Position numbers and translations under genes: made by a program | NCBI GenBank assembly: GCA_017860075.1 | Contig: JAFNAH010000107.1 | Span: 1 to 5,857, forward strand | DNA from: Acidobacteriota bacterium | GTDB lineage: Bacteria > Acidobacteriota > UBA6911 | Direction of reading: 5' to 3' | DNA length: 5,857 nucleotides | In this document: positions 1 through 5,857 of the stretch, in pieces | How positions within the stretch are numbered: position 1 is the stretch's first letter | How the letters are laid out: the number at the start of each line of letters is the position of its first letter | Notes under the pieces: generated by a model | The model's input: the letters and a program-made list of their open reading frames with translations, nothing else | The model's database searches: none | Told to the model about the DNA's origin: nothing

Positions 1-41
1 CGACGGACCGGCCGCTTGACCCTCTGCGGCTTCGCGCTTTG

Positions 42-57
42 CCGGCCGTCAGGCCGG
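42..57. repeat. 6-bp GC hairpin spanning the isomerase stop codon
   Basis: CCGGCC and GGCCGG form a perfect inverted repeat with a 4-base loop. On the minus strand the loop is TGAC, so it contains the TGA stop of the isomerase gene (49-51). No T-run follows in the 41 bases left in the window, so it is not a standard intrinsic terminator. A second weaker stem (GCCGC at 11-15, GCGGC at 26-30) follows. Bases 1-48 show no gene. The role is unknown, and chance is possible in DNA this GC-rich. Confidence 0.35.
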
Positions 58-975
58 AGAGACGCCGAACTCACGCAGGTACCCGCTGATCACCTTGGCA
101 AAGTGAGGGAAGGCCACTTCCGGGTCCTGGAGTTCCGGGATCCACATCTTTTCCCACTCGAATCCGTAGATGCCGCGATAGTGGCCCTTTGCGAGGACCC
201 CGACGATATCCTTCACAGGCACCTTTCCATCTCCTGTCAGTACGTATTTGTCGCCGGAATCGTCCGGGACCGAGTCCTTGAGGTGCACATGCCGCACATA
301 GGGACCGAGCGCCTTGAAGGTTTCGGCCGGCGACTCTTTTCCCGCGACGCAGGTGTGATGCGTGTCCCATAGCACGCCGACACCGGGCGACTTGGCCTTC
401 TTGACCATTTCCAGGATCGTGGCCGAGTGCGGAAAATCGCCGTGCGTCTCCAGCACGACGGTCACGCCGCTTCCCTTGGCGTAGCCGCCCAGTTCGTGCA
501 GACCGTCGGCGATGCGAGCGATCGTCGTCTCATGGGCCTCACCCTGAACCCACTTGTCGCCGAAAACGCGGACACAAGGGCTCTTCAACTGCCGTGCCAG
601 GTCTATGAAGCGCTTCGCTTCGTCCAGCTGATCCTTGCGCTCGGCCTGGTCGGGTATGTGCAGGTTCGCCGAAGCGCCGAGGTTCGCGATTCTCAGGCCG
701 AGAGCCGCAAGATCGGCGAGGCTTGCGCTGATGCGACCAGCGCTGAACTCAGGACACTTTGTGAGGTCCATCTGGCCCTGCAGACCCCTCAGTTCAATCG
801 CCGCAAATCCCCACTCGGCGGCATGGTTCAGGATTGTCTTCCAATCCCATTTGGGGCACCCGAGCGTGGAAAAACCGACAGGATAGCGCTTTGGAGCCGT
901 TCGTGCCCTGAGCACTCCGGGCGCCGCCAGTACGCACCCAACCGACTTCATCATTTCCCTGCGTGTTCGTTCCAT
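49..975 (-). CDS. Tat-exported sugar phosphate isomerase/epimerase-like TIM-barrel protein
   Basis: The 308-residue protein belongs to the xylose isomerase-like (AP endonuclease 2) TIM-barrel superfamily, whose members isomerise or epimerise sugars and related compounds at a divalent metal site. The N-terminus has a twin-arginine signal: TRREMMK at residues 4-10, a short apolar stretch (SVGCVLAAPGVL, 11-22) and a likely cleavage region near RARTA, so export in folded form is predicted. The mature part starts near YPVGFSTLGC. Probable metal ligands, by motif, are E176 (VVLETHGDF), D204 (LWDTHH), H231 (HVHLKD) and E273 (YGFEWEK); E61 (IELRG) is also typical. All ligands are present and the length is normal, so an active enzyme is likely. 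The substrate is unknown. I chose the ATG at 975 over one 12 bases upstream because only the former has a well-spaced GGAG. The gene lies 174 bases downstream of the oxidoreductase gene; such pairs are common, which suggests a shared pathway (inference). Confidence 0.88.
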   Translation of the reverse strand: MERTRREMMKSVGCVLAAPGVLRARTAPKRYPVGFSTLGCPKWDWKTILNHAAEWGFAAIELRGLQGQMDLTKCPEFSAGRISASLADLAALGLRIANLGASANLHIPDQAERKDQLDEAKRFIDLARQLKSPCVRVFGDKWVQGEAHETTIARIADGLHELGGYAKGSGVTVVLETHGDFPHSATILEMVKKAKSPGVGVLWDTHHTCVAGKESPAETFKALGPYVRHVHLKDSVPDDSGDKYVLTGDGKVPVKDIVGVLAKGHYRGIYGFEWEKMWIPELQDPEVAFPHFAKVISGYLREFGVSPA

Positions 976-981
976 GGCAAT

Positions 982-985
982 CTCC
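982..985 (-). promoter_or_regulatory. Shine-Dalgarno site deciding the isomerase start
   Basis: GGAG read on the minus strand sits 6 bases before the ATG at 975. The alternative in-frame ATG at 987 has only an AGGAA directly touching it, which is too close to serve as a ribosome binding site. This supports a start at 975 and a protein beginning MERTRREMMK, with the twin arginines near the N-terminus. Confidence 0.55.
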
Positions 986-1032
986 ATTTCCTGGAATAAT
1001 CGAAACCGCTGAAAAGCGTGACTTCTTCGGGG

Positions 1033-1120
1033 TCGGAATCGGTCGTGAGCTAACTTCGATCCCGATGCTGTCTGCGCCCCATCATTCGAATGCCGATAGC
1101 GATTGCGGCCCCGATTCCGA
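1033..1120. repeat. 10-bp perfect inverted repeat with hexamer-repeat arms
   Basis: TCGGAATCGG at 1033-1042 is the exact reverse complement of CCGATTCCGA at 1111-1120, with 68 bases between them. The arms are made of the same hexamer type as the tandem run at 1094-1135, in opposite orientations, so the spacer could fold into a long imperfect hairpin in RNA or single-stranded DNA. Two small stems flank it: CGCT-GAAA-AGCG at 1007-1018 and AGCGC-CCTTT-GCGCT at 1132-1146. None is followed by a T-run on the minus strand, so a terminator cannot be claimed. Confidence 0.5.
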
Positions 1121-1135
1121 TGCCGACACCGAGCG
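1094..1135. repeat. Degenerate six-base tandem repeat, CGATNN
   Basis: Seven successive hexamers on the plus strand begin with CG: CGATAG, CGATTG, CGGCCC, CGATTC, CGATGC, CGACAC, CGAGCG. Two more units, CGATCC and CGATGC, lie at 1057-1068, and a 7-base variant (CGAATGC) at 1087-1093 leads into the main run. The repeat fills part of the 174-base gap between the oxidoreductase and isomerase genes. A plus-strand reading would give an Asp/Ser/Thr-rich peptide, but nothing else supports coding. The function is unknown; it looks like a dispersed intergenic repeat. Confidence 0.6.
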
Positions 1136-1161
1136 CCCTTTGCGCTGGTCGGTCGATCCCC

Positions 1162-2574
1162 TTATCTCTCCGCTCTCTGCTCCCGGCTTAGCCTTAGCGC
1201 CGTCGTCGTAACCCAGTACTTGGCGAGCATGTTGGGCTTCTCCCAGGCCGGCATGGACGCAGGGTTCTTCAGGTATGACAGGAACCTCTCCGTCACCTGG
1301 GCGAAATGCGGTTCGTGCCCGACCCGGTACCTGTCTGGGATGTCGATGCGGAACTCCTTTCCGGCATCGCTGAGTCCGACTCCGGCGTAGTCCTTCTTCA
1401 CTTCGTCGATCCATCGCCCCAATGCACGGGCCAGGCTCTCCCTGTCCGATGGATCGTTCGGGATCACGAAAAGCTCGGGTCTGTACTTTTCCTCTTTACC
1501 CTGGCGAATCTCTATGCGGGAGCGACTTCCTCTGAACCAGGCGAAGTGAGTGTCGCCCGTACCCGGTGGCGCCTCGTACCTCCAGAGAACGTCAAGTTTG
1601 ACGTGCACTCCCCGGAGTGCGTAAGAAACCTGGCCGTTGCAGTAGTAGTCCAGTTTGGCGTCGTGCACGTGCGGGAGCAGATACGACGGGAAGTCGGCCT
1701 CGCCCGTGACCTTCTGAAACTCCTCCTTTGTGAGGGCTGTCGGCCAGTGTTTCGCGGACAGCACCTGCACGTCTTTTCGGAAGTCGATCGGTTGCTCAGG
1801 GAACAGTTCCCATTGCACCATGTCAACCAGGTGCGTACCCACGTCGGGAACCGCCTCCCCCTGCTGATCCACGTCGAAAAACCACGCCGGCCTGCGGTTC
1901 GGCAAACCCGCGACCATCTTGAGCAGGTGATGCACACTCTCCATGTAGACCGCCGGATCGGACGCAGAGCCAGGAAGGATGGTACCGAACACTTCCCTGT
2001 CACCGATCAGCAGTTTCTGAAGGATGGTAGTGATCTCGTACCGTTCGGTCATGATGTCGTAGGCAACGAGCCTGTTCCCCGCGGCGGTCTCGAGCGCCGA
2101 TTCCAGCTTGGGAAAATCGGTCGGGTCGATGATCCATGGCTTGTCCGAGAGCACGTTCAGGCCGGCTTCCACGGATGCCTTGATCTTGTCGATTTTGCCC
2201 CGGTTCCTGCCCGAGATCACGACGACATTTCCCGGCTTCTCCTTCAACATCCGGTCGAGGGAGTCGGGCCCGGCGTGGATCTCGAGCTGCCAGGAGGTCG
2301 GGTTGCCCTTGCGTGTGTTGAAGCCCACGATCCGGTTTAGGTGTTCGATCAGGTCTGATCCGAGCGGCGCGTAGACATCGACGCGCGCCGCGACATTCGG
2401 ATACATCTCCTTCTGCACCAGGGCAGCATGAAAGTGGCCGGGGTCGAGTGTCATGAAGCGGACTTCCATGGCGGCACTCCCTCGTTCTGGTGATGGAACG
2501 GAAAGCGTGGTCCCGATGAATATGCAGCCGACAAGGAACGCCGCTGCGGTGGCTGGAACGGTCCTTCTCGCCAT
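1162..2574 (-). CDS. Secreted Gfo/Idh/MocA-type putative oxidoreductase
   Basis: This 470-residue protein resembles the bacterial family known as putative oxidoreductases with their own C-terminal domain, distant relatives of Gfo/Idh/MocA NAD(P)-dependent sugar dehydrogenases. Residues 1-25 form an export signal: MARR, then a hydrophobic stretch (about 8-25). LVGC at 14-17 fits a lipobox, although hydrophobic residues continue after the Cys, so lipoprotein versus plain signal peptide is open. The N-terminal Rossmann-like part (36-150) has LDPGHFHA (43-50) where a glycine-rich nucleotide loop would be expected, then [11 protein letters not shown] (117-127) and SDKPWI (143-148), equivalent to the family's E-K-P motif. 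[12 protein letters not shown] (244-255) resembles the catalytic Asp/His segment of the family. The C-terminal part (about 265-470) is the α/β substrate domain. The substrate and any bound cofactor are unknown. The start at 2574 has a strong GGAGG; an internal ATG at 2469 (residue 36) also has a GGAG and would remove the signal. Confidence 0.82.
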   Translation of the reverse strand: MARRTVPATAAAFLVGCIFIGTTLSVPSPERGSAAMEVRFMTLDPGHFHAALVQKEMYPNVAARVDVYAPLGSDLIEHLNRIVGFNTRKGNPTSWQLEIHAGPDSLDRMLKEKPGNVVVISGRNRGKIDKIKASVEAGLNVLSDKPWIIDPTDFPKLESALETAAGNRLVAYDIMTERYEITTILQKLLIGDREVFGTILPGSASDPAVYMESVHHLLKMVAGLPNRRPAWFFDVDQQGEAVPDVGTHLVDMVQWELFPEQPIDFRKDVQVLSAKHWPTALTKEEFQKVTGEADFPSYLLPHVHDAKLDYYCNGQVSYALRGVHVKLDVLWRYEAPPGTGDTHFAWFRGSRSRIEIRQGKEEKYRPELFVIPNDPSDRESLARALGRWIDEVKKDYAGVGLSDAGKEFRIDIPDRYRVGHEPHFAQVTERFLSYLKNPASMPAWEKPNMLAKYWVTTTALRLSREQRAER

Positions 2575-2580
2575 GTGTCT

Positions 2581-2586
2581 CCTCCC
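2581..2586 (-). promoter_or_regulatory. Strong Shine-Dalgarno site of the oxidoreductase gene
   Basis: GGGAGG on the minus strand lies 6 bases before the ATG at 2574. This is a near-ideal site and supports the longer start that includes the signal peptide. Confidence 0.65.
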
Positions 2587-2600
2587 AGGAATGGACTGAT

Positions 2601-2606
2601 ACTATA
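2601..2606 (-). promoter_or_regulatory. Possible -10 box upstream of the oxidoreductase gene
   Basis: TATAGT on the minus strand matches the TATAAT consensus at five of six positions, lies in the only AT-rich patch of the gap, and is 26 bases upstream of the ATG at 2574. No good -35 box is present at 16-18 bases upstream, so this is a weak candidate. It would give the oxidoreductase gene transcription independent of the suf operon. Confidence 0.2.
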
Positions 2607-2630
2607 AACGTTTGCGGCCGCACAGGAGAG

Positions 2631-2683
2631 AAAAACCTTGCGTGCCCGGCGCACTTTGCGTCTCCGTGGTTCCGGAGAGCGCA
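2631..2683 (-). terminator. Probable 3' hairpin/terminator of the suf operon
   Basis: Directly after the sufT stop the minus strand can fold into TGCG-(C)-TCTCCG-GAACCA-CGGAGA-CGCA (2657-2683), a 10-bp stem with one bulged base. A second small stem follows (GTGC-GCCGG-GCAC at 2642-2654), then a run of five T at 2631-2635. The T-run is 21 bases from the strong stem and 6 from the weak one, so this is not a textbook intrinsic terminator. The place, at the end of a compact operon and ahead of a gene with its own signals, favours a termination or mRNA-end role. Confidence 0.4.
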
Positions 2684-3064
2684 TTAGAACAGGCCGAGCT
2701 GAAGCCTGGCTGCCTCGGTCATCATCCCCGGATTCCAAGGCGGGTCCCAGACGAGCTCCGTCCGCGCCGAAGTCACACCCGGGATCGAGAGGACCTTGTA
2801 CTCGACTTCAGGCGGGAGAGAGCCCGCCACAGGGCACATAGGGGAGGTAAGGGTCATGCGTACGACGACATCGCCGGCAGGGCTCACATCGATTCCATAG
2901 ATCAGTCCCAGTTCGTAGATGTTTACGGGGATCTCAGGATCGTAGACAGTGCGCAGCACCTCGATCACCTTCTCCTCGATGCTGCCTTCCGGCTGCGCCG
3001 GCGGCTGGCGTGGGTCAGCCCCATCGGTAGTCGCCTTGCTTCCATTGCGGTTGAAGATCCCCAT
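2684..3064 (-). CDS. sufT: SufT-like DUF59/MIP18-family Fe-S assembly protein
   Basis: The 126-residue protein has a single DUF59 (MIP18/PaaD-like) domain from about residue 28 to the end. Hallmarks are YDPEIPVNIYELGLIY (41-56), TSPMCPVAG with the conserved Cys77 (73-81), and VWDPPWNP (105-112). Proteins of this kind in suf operons take part in iron-sulfur cluster maturation, probably in cluster loading or transfer to target proteins; the exact step is less settled than for SufS or SufU. Residues 1-27 are a polar, probably disordered tail (MGIFNRNGSK, then Pro/Gln-rich). It is cytoplasmic, with no signal or membrane segment. The start ATG lies 4 bases after the sufU stop and has GGAG at 3072-3075 with 7-base spacing, so it has its own ribosome site within the operon. 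It is the last gene before the hairpin. The assignment to DUF59 is firm; the name sufT rests on the neighbourhood. Confidence 0.9.
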   Translation of the reverse strand: MGIFNRNGSKATTDGADPRQPPAQPEGSIEEKVIEVLRTVYDPEIPVNIYELGLIYGIDVSPAGDVVVRMTLTSPMCPVAGSLPPEVEYKVLSIPGVTSARTELVWDPPWNPGMMTEAARLQLGLF

Positions 3065-3068
3065 GGTT

Positions 3069-3515
3069 CTACTCCGTGGCCACTCTCTCCAGGCTTCCCT
3101 GGAGAGCAGCGCGCAGCGTATGCCATGCCAGGACCGCGCATTTCACCCGGACAGGGTACTCGCGCACGCCCGAGAAAACAGCCAGCTTGCCGAGGCTCGC
3201 GGAATCCGGCATGGATTTGCCGGTAACGAGGTCGTGAAACTTTTCGAATAGCGCCTCCGATTCCGCTTCGGTCTTGCCCTTGAGCATCTCGGTCATGAGG
3301 GATGCTGAAGCAGTGGAGATGGCACACCCGGACCCTTCGAAACCGGCATCCCGGACGATGCCGTCCTCGACCCGCAGATACAGCTGGATCTTGTCGCCGC
3401 ACAACGGATTGAAGCCCTCGGCGTGACGGTTGGCATCTTCCAGCTTGTGGAAGTTCCTCGGCCGCTTGTGGTGGTCCAGAATCACTTCCTGGTACAGTTC
3501 GCGCAGATCAGACAT
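3069..3515 (-). CDS. sufU: SufU, zinc-dependent sulfur acceptor for SufS
   Basis: The 148-residue protein is of the SufU/IscU fold. All four zinc-site residues of SufU are present: Cys39 and Asp41 (NPLCGD), Cys64 (GSGCAIS) and Cys126 (RVKCAVLAWHTL). They sit exactly two positions below the Bacillus subtilis SufU residues 41, 43, 66 and 128 as I recall them. The 61-residue stretch between the second and third Cys is the long SufU type, not the shorter IscU type. SufU receives the persulfide from SufS by a zinc-ligand swap and passes sulfur on to the SufBCD scaffold; it is a transferase partner rather than the main scaffold. The ATG shares one base with the sufS stop (TGATG), and a GAGG lies about 10 bases upstream, so translation is likely coupled to sufS. 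The N-terminus (LRELYQEVILDHHKRPRNF) is typical, which supports the start. Confidence 0.96.
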   Translation of the reverse strand: MSDLRELYQEVILDHHKRPRNFHKLEDANRHAEGFNPLCGDKIQLYLRVEDGIVRDAGFEGSGCAISTASASLMTEMLKGKTEAESEALFEKFHDLVTGKSMPDSASLGKLAVFSGVREYPVRVKCAVLAWHTLRAALQGSLERVATE

Positions 3516-4783
3516 CAGTTGAAAACCTCGGCCACCCTTCGGAGGCCGGCTGCCAGGGTGTCGAGTTCCTCCCTGGTGTTATAGAGCGCCAAAGAGGCAC
3601 GTGCCGTTGCCGGAATCCGGAAGAAGTCCATCACGGGCTGCGCACAATGGTGCCCGGTGCGAATGGCGATCCCTTCCTGATCCAGGATTGTTCCGACATC
3701 GTGCGGGTGCACGCCCTCGAGGGTGAAGGAAAGTACACTCGTTTTCCCGGGCGCCGTCCCGATGATCCGAACCCCAGGCACAGCCTGGAGCACCTTTGTT
3801 CCATACTCCAGTAGCGCATGCTCATGTTCCGCTATCCGGTCAACACCCAAGGACTCGAGGTAGTCAACGGCCGCACCAAGTCCGATCACGCCGGCTATAT
3901 CCGGGGTGCCGGCTTCGAACTTGTGCGGCAGCTTTGCGTAGATTGTCTTTTCGAACGTGACGGATGTGATCATGTCTCCGCCAGCCTGGTATGGGGGCAT
4001 GGATTCCAGCCACCTCTCCTTGCCGTAGAGGACGCCGATGCCGGTCGGCCCGTACATCTTGTGTCCCGAGAAGGCATAGAAGTCACAGTCGAGCGCCTGG
4101 ACATCGACGCGCAGGTGTTGAACGGCCTGCGCACCATCGATGAGAACAGGGGTGCCGTTCCTGTGAGCCATCTCCACGATGTGCCTCACAGGATTCACCG
4201 TCCCGAGCGCATTCGACACGTGCGTGACCGCCACGAGGCTTGTCCGTGGGTTCAGGAGCTTTTCGTACTCCTCGACGAGCAGTTCGCCGGCGAGGTTGAT
4301 GGGTACCACGCGCAGTCGCGCGCCTCGCTCTTCGCAGACCACCTGCCAGGGTACGATGTTCGAGTGGTGCTCCATGCCGGTGATCAGGATCTCGTCGCCC
4401 GGCTTCACATGCGCTTTGCCGAACGAACTCGCCACCAGGTTGATCGCTTCAGTTGCGCCCCGGACAAACACGATTTCCCTGTCATCGCGGGCATTGATGA
4501 ACCGGCGGAGCCTGCTGCGCGCACTCTCGTAATTGGCGGTGGCGCGCTCGCTGAGTAGATGAACCCCGCGGTGCACATTGGAGCAGCCGGAGGTGTAGAA
4601 CTGCATCATGGCATCGATGACTTGCCGCGGTTTCTGAGTGGTGGCGGCGTTGTCCAGATAGGCGAGCTTCCTGCCGTGAACCTTCTCCTCGAGAAGAGGG
4701 AAATCCCTGCGGACACGCTCCACGTCAATTGAGGGGCCGGTTCCCGCAAATTTCCCTGACGTGATTTCTTCAGTGCTCTTCAT
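3515..4783 (-). CDS. sufS: SufS cysteine desulfurase
   Basis: This 422-residue PLP enzyme of the class V aminotransferase fold converts L-cysteine to L-alanine and leaves a persulfide on its active-site Cys. The PLP lysine is K242 (SGHKMYGPTG), with H139 (MEHHSN), D216 and Q219 (LIDGAQA) around the cofactor. The catalytic Cys380 is in RTGHHCAQPVM, and Arg395 binds the substrate carboxylate. These are all offset by 16 from E. coli SufS residues (K226, C364, R379), so the enzyme looks intact. The RTGHHC motif and loop form mark the type II (SufS) branch, fitting its SufU partner. I place the start at the ATG at 4783: it overlaps the sufD stop as ATGA, the usual mark of translational coupling. 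An in-frame GTG at 4840 would add 19 Pro/Asp-rich residues but lacks a Shine-Dalgarno site and overlaps sufD by 61 bases. Confidence 0.97.
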   Translation of the reverse strand: MKSTEEITSGKFAGTGPSIDVERVRRDFPLLEEKVHGRKLAYLDNAATTQKPRQVIDAMMQFYTSGCSNVHRGVHLLSERATANYESARSRLRRFINARDDREIVFVRGATEAINLVASSFGKAHVKPGDEILITGMEHHSNIVPWQVVCEERGARLRVVPINLAGELLVEEYEKLLNPRTSLVAVTHVSNALGTVNPVRHIVEMAHRNGTPVLIDGAQAVQHLRVDVQALDCDFYAFSGHKMYGPTGIGVLYGKERWLESMPPYQAGGDMITSVTFEKTIYAKLPHKFEAGTPDIAGVIGLGAAVDYLESLGVDRIAEHEHALLEYGTKVLQAVPGVRIIGTAPGKTSVLSFTLEGVHPHDVGTILDQEGIAIRTGHHCAQPVMDFFRIPATARASLALYNTREELDTLAAGLRRVAEVFN

Positions 4784-5857
4784 ATTCTCAGTTTCGCCCC
4801 CCGGGACAGCCGGGTCAGGAGTATCAGGTCGATCTGACACTGGATAGGCTTGAACTTCACCGAACCCAGTATGTCGCTCGCGAAGGCGTAGGTCAGCAAC
4901 GTCCTGGCCGCCTCAGCACCGATCCCCCGTGACCTCGTATAAAACAGCTCCTCTTCGTCAAGGTGGCCGATCGTAGCCCCGTGCGTGCACTTGACGTCAT
5001 CGGCGAAGATCTTCAGCTCGGGGGCCGTGTTGGACAACGCCTCTTCGGAAAGCAGCAGGTTCTTGTTGGTCTGCCTGGCGTTTGTCTTCTGGGCGTCCTT
5101 CCTCACGACAATCTTGCCGCTGAACACACTCCTCGACTGATCATCGAGTATGCCCTTGTAAAGCTCCCGGCTGTCGCAGTGTGGTCGGGCGTGGTCGATG
5201 CAGGTGTGGTTGTCCACCAGTTGGCGTCCCCTGGTGACATAGAGTCCGTTGAGCGTGCAGTCGCATCCCTCGCCGTTCATCACGGCGTTCAGATCGTTGC
5301 GAACCAGCGCGCCGCCGAGGGAGATGGAATGCGAGTAGAGACGGCTGCTCTGCTCCTGCAGCACCTGCAGGGTCCCGACGTGGAACGAATTCTCGCTCTC
5401 TCTCTGCAGCTTGTAGTGATCCAGCGAAGCGTTGCTGCCGAGGGCCACCTCCGTGACCGTGTTGGTAAGGTAGGTGCCGTGATCGAGCCCGCCGTAACTC
5501 TCCACGATGTTCGCCTGGCTGTCGTCTTCGACCACGATGAGGTTCCGCGGATACGACACCGGCGCCTCTCCCCGCGAACTGGAAAGGAAGATCAGGTGCA
5601 GGACCTGCTCTACTACCGTCCTGCGCGGGATGTACACGAAGGCACCGTCAGCGAGAAACGCCGTATTGAGGGCGACGAACGGGTTGTCCTGAAAGGAGGC
5701 GAGGCGCGCCAGATGCGGCTCGATCAGCTCGCGCTCGGTTTCGAGTGCGGCCGCGAGGTTCCGCGCACGCGTTCCGGCGGGGAGTGCGCATGCGCTGGAG
5801 AGTTCTTCGGAGTACTGCCCGTTGATGAAGACGAGCCGGCAGGAATCGTCCTCTCCG
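4780..5857 (-). CDS. sufD: SufD, Fe-S scaffold subunit (5' end outside window)
   Basis: The frame is open to the right edge; about 358 residues are visible, and roughly the first 65-80 are missing compared with a usual length near 420-440. SufD pairs with SufB and the ATPase SufC in the SufBC2D complex on which clusters are built in the cytoplasm. Visible marks are NPFVALNTAFLADGAFVYIP (about 55-77 of the fragment), the β-helix core with VEDDSQANIVESYGG and TLNGLYVTRGRQLVDNHT, IDHARPHCDSRELYKGIL, and the C-terminal DDVKCTHGATIGHLDEEELFY. The His of CTHG (codon 4981-4983) matches E. coli SufD His360 at the SufB interface, by motif and distance from the end. SufD is preferred over SufB because of this C-terminal motif pattern and because it directly precedes sufS. 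A GTG at 5637 is internal (a Val in FVYIP), not the start. sufC and sufB probably lie upstream. Confidence 0.95.
   Translation of the reverse strand, partial: GEDDSCRLVFINGQYSEELSSACALPAGTRARNLAAALETERELIEPHLARLASFQDNPFVALNTAFLADGAFVYIPRRTVVEQVLHLIFLSSSRGEAPVSYPRNLIVVEDDSQANIVESYGGLDHGTYLTNTVTEVALGSNASLDHYKLQRESENSFHVGTLQVLQEQSSRLYSHSISLGGALVRNDLNAVMNGEGCDCTLNGLYVTRGRQLVDNHTCIDHARPHCDSRELYKGILDDQSRSVFSGKIVVRKDAQKTNARQTNKNLLLSEEALSNTAPELKIFADDVKCTHGATIGHLDEEELFYTRSRGIGAEAARTLLTYAFASDILGSVKFKPIQCQIDLILLTRLSRGAKLRI

Noticed and set aside
427..999. Plus-strand open frame opposite the isomerase gene
   Set aside because: It is antisense to the TIM-barrel gene and shows no motif or start signal of its own.
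996..1001. GATTAT on the minus strand as a -10 box for the isomerase gene
   Set aside because: It matches only four of six consensus positions and has no -35 partner at the right distance.
1132..1146. AGCGC-CCTTT-GCGCT stem as terminator of the oxidoreductase gene
   Set aside because: The stem has only five pairs and is followed on the minus strand by GC-rich repeat DNA, not a T-run.
963..1211. Small plus-strand frame across the hexamer repeat, giving an Asp/Ser-rich peptide
   Set aside because: The acidic stretch is simply the translated repeat; the frame overlaps ends of two minus-strand genes and shows no conserved feature.
1306..2340. Long plus-strand open frame (344 codons) opposite the oxidoreductase gene
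   Set aside because: It is antisense to a gene with clear family motifs, its translation is Arg/Val/His-rich with no recognisable domain, and long antisense frames are expected in GC-rich coding DNA.
3818..4558. Plus-strand open frame (246 codons) opposite sufS
   Set aside because: It mirrors the codons of a fully conserved sufS and has no domain or convincing start of its own.
4784..4840. GTG at 4840 as the sufS start
   Set aside because: It has no Shine-Dalgarno site, the added residues are not typical of SufS, and the ATG at 4783 forms a classic ATGA junction with the sufD stop.
5635..5637. GTG at 5637 as the sufD start
   Set aside because: The frame stays open upstream to the window edge with clear SufD sequence (NPFVALNTAFLADGAF), so this codon is an internal valine.
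1..5857. Search for CRISPR arrays, tRNA or rRNA genes, transposases, phage or defence genes
   Set aside because: Nearly all of the window is explained by six housekeeping or metabolic genes, and the gaps (48, about 186 and 109 bases) show no cloverleaf, spaced direct repeats or mobile-element ends that I can recognise.

Overview
This window is ordinary chromosomal DNA from a GC-rich bacterium. All six supported genes lie on the minus strand, so they are transcribed from right to left. The sequence does not fix the species. A SufU-type Suf system, together with an exported sugar isomerase-like protein and a secreted oxidoreductase-like protein, fits heterotrophic phyla such as Planctomycetota, Acidobacteriota, Armatimonadota or Hydrogenedentota. 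That placement is inference only.

Right part (2684-5857): the 3' part of an iron-sulfur cluster assembly operon, in transcription order sufD (5' end cut off by the window edge), sufS, sufU and a sufT-like DUF59/MIP18 gene. The genes are packed tightly: sufD/sufS share an ATGA overlap, sufS/sufU share one base (TGATG), and sufU/sufT are 4 bases apart, so they very probably share one mRNA and are translationally coupled. SufS is the PLP cysteine desulfurase that frees sulfur from cysteine. SufU is the zinc protein that takes up the persulfide. SufD is a structural part of the SufBCD scaffold where clusters are built. The DUF59 protein is thought to help cluster maturation or delivery. sufC and sufB are expected just beyond the right edge. 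A hairpin directly after the sufT stop probably marks the operon end.

Middle (1162-2574): a 470-residue oxidoreductase-like protein of the wider Gfo/Idh/MocA type with an N-terminal export signal. It has a strong Shine-Dalgarno site and may have its own promoter in the 109-base gap upstream.

Left part (49-975): a TIM-barrel sugar phosphate isomerase/epimerase-like (xylose isomerase-like) protein with a twin-arginine signal. Between these two genes lies a 174-base gap holding a degenerate six-base tandem repeat (CGATNN) and a 10-bp inverted repeat built from the same motif. The two genes may act on one sugar-derived substrate outside the cytoplasm, but the substrate cannot be read from the sequence.

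I found no RNA genes, CRISPR arrays, mobile-element genes or defence genes, and no convincing new biological system. The least explained parts are the hexamer-repeat spacer and the export and cofactor questions around the oxidoreductase.
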